Positions 1 through 7,636 are shown, counted from the first letter of the stretch. The stretch: DNA of 64,000 nt from Halobiforma lacisalsi AJ5 (GCF_000226975.2 NZ_CP019285.1:2728001-2792000), one strand, 5' to 3'. The notes: a model not told the origin generated them from the sequence alone. Translations and numbers: made by a program.

Positions 1-694
1 CCGACGGCGATCGTTCCCTGGATCGGCGTCTCGTTCAGTGCGACCTCGGGTAGGGCATCGATCGACGACGGCAGCACGACGAGCAGATAATCGATCGGCC
101 CCCACTCCGCGCGCTCGAGCACGTGTGGCACGAGAAACTCCAGGACAGCGTCGGTCGCGGGCACCGTGCCCGGGTCGGGGACCAGCGATCCGAGTCTCAC
201 CACCGGCACCCCGCGGGCCTCGGGCGGGACGAACTGGTCGTCGGAGACGTCGGGGGGTTCGACGCCGTCGAGCCAGCTCTCGACGGTCGGTTCGGGACGC
301 AGGTCGAAGACGCCGACGCTGGCCCCGAGCCGTTCCAGTTCCATTGTCAGCGTCCCGACCGCCGGCCCTGGAGCGGCCTCGGGGACCGTCGTGCCGACCG
401 CGACCGCGTTCCGGACCCCGGGGAGGGCATCGCTCCGGTCGGTGTCGGCGTACAGCCGGGGTGTAAGTCCCATCCCTCGGCACAGCGCCCGGATCTCGTC
501 GCACATCTCCCACTCGGCGGGCGACAGCGGCGCGTTGAAGGCAAGCGAGACGAGCGCGTCGTCGCCCTCGACGGTCAGGTCGGTGACGAGGCCCAGCGAG
601 ACGATGTCGTCGTCGAGGATGGGGTCCTCGACCGCCCGCAGGCGCTCGCGCAACTGCTCTCGAGTTCGTTGATCCGCTGGAGGTCGTGTCATAG
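1..694 (-). CDS. Mrp/ApbC-like protein: DUF59 domain plus degenerate P-loop domain, partial
   Basis: This gene reads leftward from an ATG at 694 and runs off the window, leaving 231 visible codons. Residues 10-80 match the MIP18/DUF59 iron-sulfur assembly domain (REQLRERLRAVEDP, then DIVSLGLVTDLTV). The rest aligns in order with an Mrp/ApbC ATPase: a beta strand NAVAVGTT, then ELERLGASVGVFDLRPEP, then PIDYLLVVLPSS. The nucleotide-binding loop is lost: where Mrp has GKGGVGKST this protein reads GTTVPEAAPGPAVGT, with no lysine. Mrp proteins normally carry Fe-S clusters to target proteins using ATP. This copy is probably a non-ATPase paralogue; its role is unknown. The C-terminus is not visible, so a carrier cysteine pair cannot be judged. 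Confidence 0.75.
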
Positions 695-825
695 TATCCC
701 GGACTCGGACTGCCCGTGATTGGTACTCCGACACACCCGGTCGAAAACCGGCGTCGCGATTCCCGGCCGATGAAATAGCGCATGGACACGTTCAGGTCGT
801 CCCTCACAGATCAAGAACGATCCGG

Positions 826-838
826 CTCTTATACTCGG
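826..838 (+). promoter_or_regulatory. TATA-box promoter of first HTH-10 gene
   Basis: CTCTTATACTC lies 22-34 bases before the ATG at 860, the usual distance for a leaderless haloarchaeal transcript. It supports 860 over the upstream in-frame ATG at 782. Confidence 0.5.
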
Positions 839-859
839 TCGTCTCACGGATTCACGAGT

Positions 860-1504
860 ATGACCGTGGAATCCGCTCGTTCCGCTGCGAGACGGTCCGA
901 CACTGACGCCGACCCCGGTGCCAGGCCGCTGCGCGCGATGCTCGAGGTGACGCCGGGAGAGACGACCTGTCCCGTCGCGTCGGCGGCCCCCAATGCGACC
1001 GCGGTCAAACGGAGCGTTTCCGCGGGCGACGTCTGTCACAGCGCGGTGACAGTCGAATCGGAGGGCGAGGAGGAAGCCGAGCACCGGTACGTCTCCGAGC
1101 GGATCGAAGGTGGCTGTTTCTGTGCGACCCTGTCTCGCTTCGACTGTGTATTCGACGTCGAGGGCGTCAGTGACGGGTCGTTACTCGTCTCCGTGATCGT
1201 CGAAGACCGCGAGACAATCGGCCGAATCGTCGACGCGCTCGAGCGCGACGCGACGGCAGTCCGGCTGCGCCGGCTCACCCAATCGCCGAACGAAGCGGAG
1301 ACGAGCCTCGAGATCGATACCACGAAGATCACCGAAAAGCAACGCGAGGCCGTCGAACTCGCCGTGGAACTGGGCTACTACGGCCGCCCGCGGGAGGCGA
1401 CGCTCGAGGATCTCGCCGACGAACTCGGCATCTCGAAGTCGGCGGTGTCACAGCGGCTTAACGCCGTCGAGACGACGCTCGTGCGTTCGTTCACCGATTC
1501 GTGA
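860..1504 (+). CDS. HTH-10 transcriptional regulator with NarO-type cysteine motif
   Basis: The protein has 214 residues. The C-terminal 60 residues (TEKQREAVELAVELGYYGRP, then LADELGISKSAVSQRLNAVE) are the HTH-10 DNA-binding domain of the bacterio-opsin activator family. The N-terminal half holds C37, C59, C86, C88 and C96; the last three form CFCATLSRFDC, an exact CXCX7C. From family knowledge, CXnCXCX7C is the motif of NarO, the oxygen-responsive activator of haloarchaeal denitrification genes, where it probably holds an Fe-S cluster. The start at 860 is chosen from the TATA box; a longer form from 782 is possible. The next gene is a tandem paralogue. Targets are not known; the DoxX genes downstream and the heme/cytochrome block are candidates. 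Confidence 0.8.
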   Translation: MTVESARSAARRSDTDADPGARPLRAMLEVTPGETTCPVASAAPNATAVKRSVSAGDVCHSAVTVESEGEEEAEHRYVSERIEGGCFCATLSRFDCVFDVEGVSDGSLLVSVIVEDRETIGRIVDALERDATAVRLRRLTQSPNEAETSLEIDTTKITEKQREAVELAVELGYYGRPREATLEDLADELGISKSAVSQRLNAVETTLVRSFTDS

Positions 1505-1594
1505 CGCCTCCACCTCCGTTCGGGACGACCGCGTTCCCATCGATTGGGGATTCGCCGTCGACCTTTATCAACAGCCCTCGAATGAACGGCTGTA

Positions 1595-2251
1595 ATGGCG
1601 CTACAGGAACCCGATCGTGAGTCCGAGTCGGCTTCCGCCCCGGATCCCTCGAGCTACGTTCGCGCCCAGTTCCGGATCGAGCCACATCCGGACGCGTACT
1701 GTTCCGTCCTGGACGCCGGCGAGCGCGAAGCCGAGATCGACCAGGACCTTCTCTGTCGAGACGGTGACTGTGGCGACGGCTGCGAGTGCCGATCCGAGGT
1801 GAGCGACCCGAGCAACGGCGGATCGCAGTACATCCGAACGGCGGTCACGGATCGCTGTATCTGTCCCGTCTTCCGGCGTCACGACTGTATCACGTCGATC
1901 GAGGGTATCGAGCGCGGCTCGCTACGGGTCTCGCTGACGACGCCGGACCGAACCGAACTCGAGCGGATCGTCGACGATCTCCGGGAAACCGGGGCGACTG
2001 TCCAACTCGAGCGGATCACGAGTTCCGGGCCGGACGTCGACGGCCGGACCGCCCCCGATCCCGACGCCGACGGGCTAACGGAAAAACAGCGCGAGGCGGT
2101 CGTCGTCGCCGTCGAGTCGGGGTATTACGAGACGCCCCGTCGGGCGGACCTCGCCGACCTCGCGGACGAACTCGGCGTCTCTCGGTCCGCGGTCTCCCAG
2201 CGGCTCAACGCGGTCGAGTCGAAGCTCGTCAACTCCCTCGTTCGGGGCTGA
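1595..2251 (+). CDS. HTH-10 transcriptional regulator, cysteine-rich paralogue
   Basis: A 218-residue paralogue of the preceding gene with its own promoter (CCTTTATCAAC at about 1560-1570, 25-35 bases before the ATG, so leaderless). The HTH-10 domain is near-identical (LADLADELGVSRSAVSQRLNAVE). The sensor half carries C36, C54, C59, C63, C65, C88, C90 and C98; CICPVFRRHDC is again CXCX7C. The extra cluster CRDGDCGDGCEC is not in the first copy, so this one could bind a different metal centre. Probably a redox- or oxygen-sensing transcription factor by analogy with NarO/DmsR. The pair looks like a local duplication followed by divergence of the sensor. Confidence 0.8.
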   Translation: MALQEPDRESESASAPDPSSYVRAQFRIEPHPDAYCSVLDAGEREAEIDQDLLCRDGDCGDGCECRSEVSDPSNGGSQYIRTAVTDRCICPVFRRHDCITSIEGIERGSLRVSLTTPDRTELERIVDDLRETGATVQLERITSSGPDVDGRTAPDPDADGLTEKQREAVVVAVESGYYETPRRADLADLADELGVSRSAVSQRLNAVESKLVNSLVRG

Positions 2252-2331
2252 ACCGGCGCCGGGCGGACGGCCGGACGGGTGGACCCGGTCCGCCACGAAC
2301 CGGGTCTCCGAGTGGTGCCGGTAGTGGAGGG

Positions 2332-2364
2332 CTTATAAACCCGTGTAGTATAGAGACGTACTAC
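2332..2364 (+). promoter_or_regulatory. promoter with TATA box, TGTAGTAT motif and inverted repeat
   Basis: CTTATAAA (2332-2339), four bases, then TGTAGTAT (2344-2351). GTAGTA (2345-2350) is mirrored by TACTAC (2359-2364) with an 8-base spacer, covering the expected start of transcription for the gene at 2393. This is a plausible operator. The first 20 bases recur with the same spacing at 2832. Confidence 0.5.
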
Positions 2365-2392
2365 CTTCGGTATCGGTATCGTTAGTACTCGT

Positions 2393-2755
2393 ATGTCCCT
2401 CGAGCGAGACTCCTCCCGGAGCACGCCCGCCGTTCTCGGGGAGTGCGCCGGCCGAACCGACACGCGGTCGTGCCTGTGTGAAATCCAGTACGAGATCGAC
2501 CACGGACTCGTCGACCACCGTCCCGAACACGAAGGCTGGCTGTTCGACTGGTGTCTCGAGTGCCTCGAGGTCGAGGCTGTCAAGGACGTCACCGTCGATC
2601 GTCGCGAGAGCGACCGTCGGACGACCGTGACCTTGCAGATCGAGGTCGACGGTGAGTGCTGGTCGACCTTCAGCGACGAGGAGTTCATCCCGCTTCTCGA
2701 GCGACTCGAGGGGTGGGTCGGCGAGTTCCAGGTTCGCTGTACTACTACCGGATGA
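2393..2755 (+). CDS. small cysteine-containing protein of unknown function
   Basis: An acidic soluble protein of 120 residues that I do not recognise. It holds seven cysteines: C18, CLC at 27-29, WCLEC at 54-57, C88 and C115. The CLC and CxxC pairs could bind a metal or a cluster. The middle (VEAVKDVTVDRRESDRRTTVTLQIEVDG) reads as beta strands with no membrane segment or signal. It follows two cysteine-sensor regulators and shares a 20-base promoter motif with the doxX unit, so it is probably part of the same response. The ATG at 2393 lies about 55 bases after the TATA box, leaving a leader of about 30 bases. It could also be a divergent sensor half of the HTH-10 family without the DNA-binding domain. 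Confidence 0.65.
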   Translation: MSLERDSSRSTPAVLGECAGRTDTRSCLCEIQYEIDHGLVDHRPEHEGWLFDWCLECLEVEAVKDVTVDRRESDRRTTVTLQIEVDGECWSTFSDEEFIPLLERLEGWVGEFQVRCTTTG

Positions 2756-2831
2756 GCGTAATGGGGTTGGGCGGGCGAGCGCGTTCTCGCGACCGGGACT
2801 GTAGTTGTTCTCCTGACGCGCTTCGGTTTCC

Positions 2832-2851
2832 CTTATAAAAGACTGTAGTAT
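2832..2851 (+). promoter_or_regulatory. second copy of the CTTATAAA-N4-TGTAGTAT promoter motif
   Basis: CTTATAAA, four bases, TGTAGTAT: the same letters and spacing as at 2332-2351. It sits about 124 bases before the doxX start, so the transcript would have a leader of about 100 bases. The TACTAC mirror arm of the first copy is absent here. Confidence 0.5.
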
Positions 2852-2975
2852 TCAGTATCAGACCTACCGGACGGGACGGACTACTCCCAGGTGTGAAGAC
2901 CTGTGTCGGGCGAGACCGGAATCGACTACGAACGGAACGGACTTCGACCGTACCTCGAAACAGGGTGGATCCAAC

Positions 2976-3512
2976 ATGACATACGACACACAACCCGTTC
3001 GGACTGAACTGTTCGGACGCTCGGTAGCGTTCGAACTCGACAAGCCGTGGGCCAGTTACTGGATGGTGTTCCTGCGGCTCATCGTCGGCTGGTGGTTCCT
3101 GGGAGCAGGGCTGTCCAAGATCGTCGAACACGGCGTGTTCTACGACGCCCACGGGTGGATGATGTTCGCCGCTGAGGGGACGCTCATCTATCCGATCACG
3201 TCGTGGTTCGCCGCCAACGCAGTGTGGTTGCCGAACCTGATGATCCCGTGGGGCGAGCTTGCGATCGGACTCGGCCTGATAGTGGGCTGTCTGACCAGGC
3301 TCGCCGCTGCCAACGGCGCGATCCTGATGTTCTTCTTCTACTTCGGGAACGCCGACTGGAGCCACGGCTTCGTCAACGGCGACCTGATGGGACTGCTGTT
3401 GTTCCTGACGCTGATCGTGTTCGGTGCAGGCCGCGTCTTCGGAATCGACGCGTACCTAGAGGGGACCGACTACGTACAGAATCGCAAATGGCTGCGGTAC
3501 CTCATGGGGTGA
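2976..3512 (+). CDS. DoxX family membrane protein
   Basis: A 178-residue membrane protein with about four helices (LRLIVGWWFLGAGLSKI; LMIPWGELAIGLGLIVG; ANGAILMFFFYFG; LLLFLTLIVFGAGRVFGI). The first helix pattern and the helix layout match DoxX/DoxD, the membrane subunit of thiosulfate:quinone oxidoreductase and of terminal-oxidase-associated complexes; the family is broad and the substrate here is not known. The next gene starts 6 bases after the stop and codes for another small membrane protein, so the two probably form one complex. Its promoter motif is shared with the gene at 2393, suggesting common control, perhaps by the redox regulators upstream. Confidence 0.75.
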   Translation: MTYDTQPVRTELFGRSVAFELDKPWASYWMVFLRLIVGWWFLGAGLSKIVEHGVFYDAHGWMMFAAEGTLIYPITSWFAANAVWLPNLMIPWGELAIGLGLIVGCLTRLAAANGAILMFFFYFGNADWSHGFVNGDLMGLLLFLTLIVFGAGRVFGIDAYLEGTDYVQNRKWLRYLMG

Positions 3513-3518
3513 CCACCG

Positions 3519-3806
3519 ATGACAACAACAACCGACGTAGTCGACCGGATCGCTATGGGCCTCGGCGGCGGTCTCATGCTGCTTGGGATCGTCGTCATGG
3601 GCCTGATCAACGACCTCGCGGGAGCGCCGCACGTCCCCGTCGAGGAAGAGGGAGCGATCGTCGCGACGCCAGTGGTGTCGCCGGACCTGCGGGCGTACCT
3701 CATCGCGCTGGGGCTGCTGGTCTGGTTCGTCTACGGGGTGTACAAGCTGACGAGTGCACCGCCGACGGCCGAGATCGATTCCCCCGCAGCACCGGCTGAC
3801 GACTAA
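3519..3806 (+). CDS. small two-helix membrane protein paired with DoxX
   Basis: A 95-residue protein with two hydrophobic segments (residues 12-34, GGGLMLLGIVVMGLI; residues 56-74, AYLIALGLLVWFVYGVYKL) joined by an acidic loop, ending in a short Pro/Ala/Asp tail. It starts 6 bases after the doxX stop and must be co-transcribed. I do not recognise the family. Co-expression suggests an accessory or second subunit of the DoxX protein. Confidence 0.65.
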   Translation: MTTTTDVVDRIAMGLGGGLMLLGIVVMGLINDLAGAPHVPVEEEGAIVATPVVSPDLRAYLIALGLLVWFVYGVYKLTSAPPTAEIDSPAAPADD

Positions 3807-3895
3807 CGGCATCGTTCCTTTCCGGTTCGGTCATCCGAACCGATCGTCACGTCGTTTTCCGCTGTTGGATAGTCCTGAAACTGACTGGCTCCACT

Positions 3896-3924
3896 ATTTA
3901 TATCAGATAAGAATGTATATCTGA
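3896..3924 (+). promoter_or_regulatory. AT-rich promoter with 7-base inverted repeat before the heme genes
   Basis: ATTTATAT (3896-3903) is a good TATA box. It is followed at once by a perfect inverted repeat TCAGATA (3903-3909), eight bases, TATCTGA (3918-3924), lying between the TATA box and the expected transcription start near 3930. This placement would let a bound repressor block initiation. Iron or heme control is an inference from the neighbouring genes. Confidence 0.5.
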
Positions 3925-3932
3925 GTATAGTT

Positions 3933-4064
3933 ATGTTCCCCAGAGTGAAACCGCGACAACGGAATCGTTATGTCGCTGAGTTAGCAACGTCCGACAATGG
4001 ATACGGCAGTGCCCACTGGAATCGACGATCGAACACGGCGAACCGAAACGGGGCGATGAGATGA
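3933..4064 (+). CDS. possible 43-residue leader ORF overlapping the heme gene start
   Basis: An ATG at 3933, about 30 bases after the TATA box, opens a 43-codon frame whose TGA (4062-4064) overlaps the ATG of the next gene (4061-4063) as ATGA. That geometry is typical of translational coupling. The product (starting MFPRVKPRQRNRYVAEL) is strongly basic, unlike normal halophilic proteins, so the peptide itself may be functionless. A second short frame (20 codons from 3997) ends one base before 4061. Chance is possible. Confidence 0.3.
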   Translation: MFPRVKPRQRNRYVAELATSDNGYGSAHWNRRSNTANRNGAMR

Positions 4065-5368
4065 CCGTCGGCGTCGTCGGAGCCGGTATCAGCGGGCTCA
4101 CGCTCGTCCGATCGCTCGAGGAACGCGGCGTGGACGTCGCAGCCTTCGAGGCGCGCGACGAACCTGGCGGCGTCATGCGGAGCCGTCAGGTCGACGGCCG
4201 GGTCCTCGAACTCGGCCCGCAGCGACTGCGACTCACGCCCGGTATCGAGTCGCTGGTCGAGGACCTCGAACTTCGCGACCAGCTCCGGATCGGGGACGAC
4301 GACCAACCGCTTTACGTCTACCACGACGGTTCCCTCGAGGTCGTCCCCCTGTCGGTGCAGGAGGCGATCACGACGGACCTGCTCAGTCCCCTGGGAAAAC
4401 TCCGCATCCTGAAAGAACCCTTCACCGATCCACAGCGCCCCGGCGAAACGGTCGACGAGTTCCTCGTACGGAAGTTCGGTCGACAGGCCGCCCGGCGGTA
4501 CTTCGGTCCGCTGTACAGCGGTCTTTACGGAACCGACCCAAGGGACATGCTGATGGAGTACTCGCTCGGTCGGGCGCTCGACGGAGCCGGGATCGACGGG
4601 AGCATCCTCACGTGGGTCGCCCGGAAGGTCGTCTCGGGTCGGGACGCACCGCCGATATGTTCGTTCGACGATGGTCTCGGAAAACTATCCGAACGATTAT
4701 ATGAAGAGCATGCCGATTCGATCGCCCTCGAGACGCCTGTCGAACGGATCGAGGAACCGGGAGAAGGATACGAGATCGTCACTCCCGACGGAACCGAACG
4801 GGTCGACGACGTCGTCCTGACGACGCCGGCCCCGACGAGCGCCGCGTTGCTCGAGTCGGTCGACGACGGGCTCGCGAGGACGCTCCGGTCGTTCAACTAC
4901 AACCCCATCGGGATGGTCTTCGTGGAGTCGGACCTCGAGCGCGACGGGATCGGCGCGCTCGTTCCATCGGGATCGGACGTCGGCATCAGCGGCAGCACCT
5001 GGAACGCGAGTTTCCTCGACCGCGACCGGCTGTTCACCTGCTACGTCGACCCGGCGAGCGATCCAGAGATGCCCGACCGCTCGGACGAGGAACTCGGAGC
5101 GGTCGCCGCAGCAGAGTTCGAACGGCTCACCGGCGCCTCGGCGACGCCGATCCACGTCCACCGGTGGGATCCGGGGATGCCCGCCTACGACCGCTCGTGG
5201 ACGGCGATGGACGACCTCCAGCCACCCGAGGGGATTCACTTCTGTGCGAACTACGTCGGCCGGCCCGGAATTCCCGGACGGATCCGGAACGCGAAACGAC
5301 TTGCCGGTAAACTCGCCGGGGACGAGGGGGACCGGAGCCGGTCGGCCGCCGTCGCCGAATCGAACTGA
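4061..5368 (+). CDS. hemG: protoporphyrinogen / coproporphyrinogen III oxidase (HemG/HemY-CgoX type)
   Basis: A 435-residue FAD protein of the amine-oxidase fold. Residues 3-30 form the dinucleotide site (VGVVGAGISGLTLVRSLEERG, ending in an acidic residue), followed by the family motif EPGGVMRSRQVDG. The C-terminal motif GIHFCANYVGRPGIPGRIRNAKRLA is the second FAD contact. The enzyme oxidises a porphyrinogen to the porphyrin before iron insertion. In the coproporphyrin-dependent route the substrate is coproporphyrinogen III. The ferrochelatase gene begins 63 bases downstream on the same strand and hemE converges on it. The start at 4061 gives an N-terminus directly at the first FAD strand. 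The symbol is uncertain between hemG, hemY and cgoX. Confidence 0.85.
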   Translation: MTVGVVGAGISGLTLVRSLEERGVDVAAFEARDEPGGVMRSRQVDGRVLELGPQRLRLTPGIESLVEDLELRDQLRIGDDDQPLYVYHDGSLEVVPLSVQEAITTDLLSPLGKLRILKEPFTDPQRPGETVDEFLVRKFGRQAARRYFGPLYSGLYGTDPRDMLMEYSLGRALDGAGIDGSILTWVARKVVSGRDAPPICSFDDGLGKLSERLYEEHADSIALETPVERIEEPGEGYEIVTPDGTERVDDVVLTTPAPTSAALLESVDDGLARTLRSFNYNPIGMVFVESDLERDGIGALVPSGSDVGISGSTWNASFLDRDRLFTCYVDPASDPEMPDRSDEELGAVAAAEFERLTGASATPIHVHRWDPGMPAYDRSWTAMDDLQPPEGIHFCANYVGRPGIPGRIRNAKRLAGKLAGDEGDRSRSAAVAESN

Positions 5369-5431
5369 GTGCAGGCTGTCCGGTCTTTCGTCTCCGAAGT
5401 ACCTATACCGGACCTCTCCTAACAGCCGATC

Positions 5432-6496
5432 ATGGAGACCGCTATCGTCCTGCTGAACTTCGGAGAGCCGTCCGAACCGGACCGCGACGTCGTGCTCGAG
5501 TACCTCACACGGATTTTCTACGACAACGCCTCGCTCGAGGACGCCGAATCCGAGGACGCGGCCTGGGAACGATCCCGCGAACTGGCCAAGCGCCGGCTGC
5601 CGGGCCTGATGGAGGAGTACGAGGAGATCGGCGGCTCGCCGCTGCAGGATCAGGCGGCCGCACAGATGGACGCCCTCACCGAGACGCTCGACGAACGGGG
5701 TCACGACGTCTCCGTCTACCACGCGATGCAGTTCATGGAGCCGCTGATCCCCGACGTCGCCGAAGAGTTGGCCGATGAGGGGTTCGACTCCGTGCTCGCG
5801 GTGCCGATCTACCCGCTCTGTGGGCCGTCGACGACCGTCTCCGCTATCGACTCGCTCGAGGAGTCGATCGACGAAGTCGACGGCTACGACCCCGACTTCT
5901 CCTCGATCACCGGCTGGCACCGCGCGCCGGTCTACAACCGGATCCGCGCGGACGGGATCCGCGAGTTCGCCGAGGAGGAGGGACTCGACCTCTCGGACCC
6001 CAATACGGCGTTCGTCTTCTCCGCCCACGGCACGCCGACGAAGTACCTCAAGGAGGGCAGCCGGTACGACCAGTACGTCGAGGAACACGCCGCGGCGATC
6101 GCCAGCATGATCGGCCTCGAGGAGTACGAGATCGGCTACCAGAACCACCAGAACCGCGGCATCGACTGGACCGAGCCCGAGACCGAGGAGGTCGTCGAGA
6201 ACCTCGGCGACGCGGCCGAACGCGTCGTCGTCGAGCCGATGAGCTTCATGCACGAGCAGTCCGAGACGCTGGTCGAACTCGACGTCGACCTCGCGGAGGA
6301 CGCCGCCGAGGTCGGCCTCGACCTCCACCGGGTCCCAGTGCCCCACGACGACCCGCGGTTCCCCGGGCTGCTCGCTGACGTCGTGGAGCCGTTCCTGTCG
6401 GGTTTCGAACCGTCGTACTATCAGCTCCGGCAGTGTCAGTGCCGTGACGAGCCGGGGACGTACTGTTTCAACGCGGGACTGCCGCCGGAAAACTAG
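5432..6496 (+). CDS. hemH: ferrochelatase with possible C-terminal iron-sulfur site
   Basis: 354 residues, full length. It inserts Fe2+ into a porphyrin. The family landmarks are LLNFGEP at residues 7-13, GGSPL at 67-71, the catalytic histidine H199 in FVFSAHGTP, and EPMSFMHEQSETLVELD. The C-terminus carries CQCRDEPGTYC (C335, C337, C345), and C130 lies in YPLCGPS. From family knowledge, animal and actinobacterial ferrochelatases hold a [2Fe-2S] cluster with one mid-chain and three C-terminal cysteines, so the same arrangement is likely here. The gene follows the oxidase gene and is convergent with hemE, whose stop lies 13 bases beyond. With HemE and CgoX this gives most of a coproporphyrin-dependent heme pathway. 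Confidence 0.92.
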   Translation: METAIVLLNFGEPSEPDRDVVLEYLTRIFYDNASLEDAESEDAAWERSRELAKRRLPGLMEEYEEIGGSPLQDQAAAQMDALTETLDERGHDVSVYHAMQFMEPLIPDVAEELADEGFDSVLAVPIYPLCGPSTTVSAIDSLEESIDEVDGYDPDFSSITGWHRAPVYNRIRADGIREFAEEEGLDLSDPNTAFVFSAHGTPTKYLKEGSRYDQYVEEHAAAIASMIGLEEYEIGYQNHQNRGIDWTEPETEEVVENLGDAAERVVVEPMSFMHEQSETLVELDVDLAEDAAEVGLDLHRVPVPHDDPRFPGLLADVVEPFLSGFEPSYYQLRQCQCRDEPGTYCFNAGLPPEN

Positions 6497-6509
6497 AACC
6501 AGATCCGTT

Positions 6510-7520
6510 CTACTCGACGGTTTTCGCCGTCTCGAAGAACGCCTCGACGTTCTCGACCGGCGTGTTCCGATCGACGCCGTGGCCCAGGTTGAGGATGTGG
6601 CCGGCGTCGCCCACCGCGTCGATGACGTCGCGCGTGCGGTCGCGAACCGTTTCGGGATCGCCGTACAGCAGGGCGGGATCGAGGTTGCCCTGGATCGCGA
6701 CGTCCTCGTCCGCGAGTTGCTCGTGTGCCGACTCGAGGTCGACCGTCCAGTCGAGGCCGACCACGTCGGCCCCGCTGTCGGCCAGCAGGTCGAGGTTGCC
6801 GCTCACGTTGCGCGCGAACACGATCGTCGGTACGTCGACGGCCTCGAGGACCTCCCGGTGTAGCGGGAGCAGGAACTCCCGGTAGTCGGCGGGCGAGAGC
6901 AACCCGGCGTAGGTGTCGAACAGCTGGACGGCGTCGGCACCCGACTCGACCTGGAACTCGACGTACTCGACCAGCACGTCGGTAAAGGCCTCGAGCAGTC
7001 GCTCGAACGCCTCGGGGTGTTCCGCCCGGAGCCGACGGACCGCCATGAACGACCGCGAGGGCGTGCCCTCGCAGACGTAGGCGGCAAGCGTGAACGGACC
7101 GCCGGCAAAGCCCAGCGTCGCGGCCTGCTCCCCGAGTTCGTCCGTGAGTCGCTCGAGCAGGTCGCCGACGTACCACAGCTGTTCGCGGACGTCACCGCGT
7201 TCGCGGCGTGTGTCTGCAGGCGCTTCGACCGGGTTTTCGACGACCGGGCCGACGCCGGACTCGAGGTGGTAGGAGAACCCCAGGGGCTCGAGAACGGTCA
7301 GAATGTCCGAATACATGACGACGGCGTCGGGACGGAACCGCTCCCAGGGCTGGAGCGTGATCTCGGCCGCGACCTCCGGCGTGGAGATGGCCTCGAGGAA
7401 CGAGTAGTCCTCCCGGAGTTCCCGGTATTCCGGCAGGTACCGCCCGGCCTGGCGCATCATCCACACCGGGGGGCGCTCGGTGGGTTCGCCCCGGGCTGCC
7501 TTGCGGAACAGGTCTTTCAT
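6510..7520 (-). CDS. hemE: uroporphyrinogen decarboxylase
   Basis: 336 residues. It decarboxylates the four acetate side chains of uroporphyrinogen III to give coproporphyrinogen III. Signature sequences are RPPVWMMRQAGRYLPEYRELR near the N-terminus, GFAGGPFTLAAYVCEG in the middle, and HILNLGHGVDRNTPVENVEAF at the C-terminus. The start is set at the ATG at 7520, which matches the family N-terminus (MKDLFRKAARGEPTERPP); the frame stays open 21 codons further upstream without similarity. It is convergent with hemH and divergent from ccmC, with an inverted repeat in the shared upstream region. Many archaea make heme through siroheme (Ahb route) without HemE, so the gene supports an uroporphyrinogen/coproporphyrin route here. 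Confidence 0.93.
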   Translation of the reverse strand: MKDLFRKAARGEPTERPPVWMMRQAGRYLPEYRELREDYSFLEAISTPEVAAEITLQPWERFRPDAVVMYSDILTVLEPLGFSYHLESGVGPVVENPVEAPADTRRERGDVREQLWYVGDLLERLTDELGEQAATLGFAGGPFTLAAYVCEGTPSRSFMAVRRLRAEHPEAFERLLEAFTDVLVEYVEFQVESGADAVQLFDTYAGLLSPADYREFLLPLHREVLEAVDVPTIVFARNVSGNLDLLADSGADVVGLDWTVDLESAHEQLADEDVAIQGNLDPALLYGDPETVRDRTRDVIDAVGDAGHILNLGHGVDRNTPVENVEAFFETAKTVE

Positions 7521-7617
7521 GGCCACCCGTAAGCGAGGGGCTGGCCTAATAGTTGTGAAACCCGTCGCAGCGAGGATGGACAACGTGAACTATCCTGTCA
7601 GTCGATGACAATGGTGC

Positions 7618-7636
7618 ATAAGTAGCCCCTACTTAT
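7618..7636. promoter_or_regulatory. perfect 8-base inverted repeat between divergent hemE and ccmC
   Basis: ATAAGTAG (7618-7625), three bases CCC, CTACTTAT (7629-7636). It lies about 100 bases upstream of hemE on one side and, on the other, about 45 bases before a TATA box (CTTATATAGG, 7679-7688) that would serve ccmC. It is a likely operator; the iron- or heme-dependent regulator is inferred from context only. Confidence 0.5.

Noticed and set aside
4697..6346. A 549-codon open frame on the minus strand opposite the two heme genes
   Set aside because: It covers two separate, well-recognised plus-strand genes and has no domain signature.
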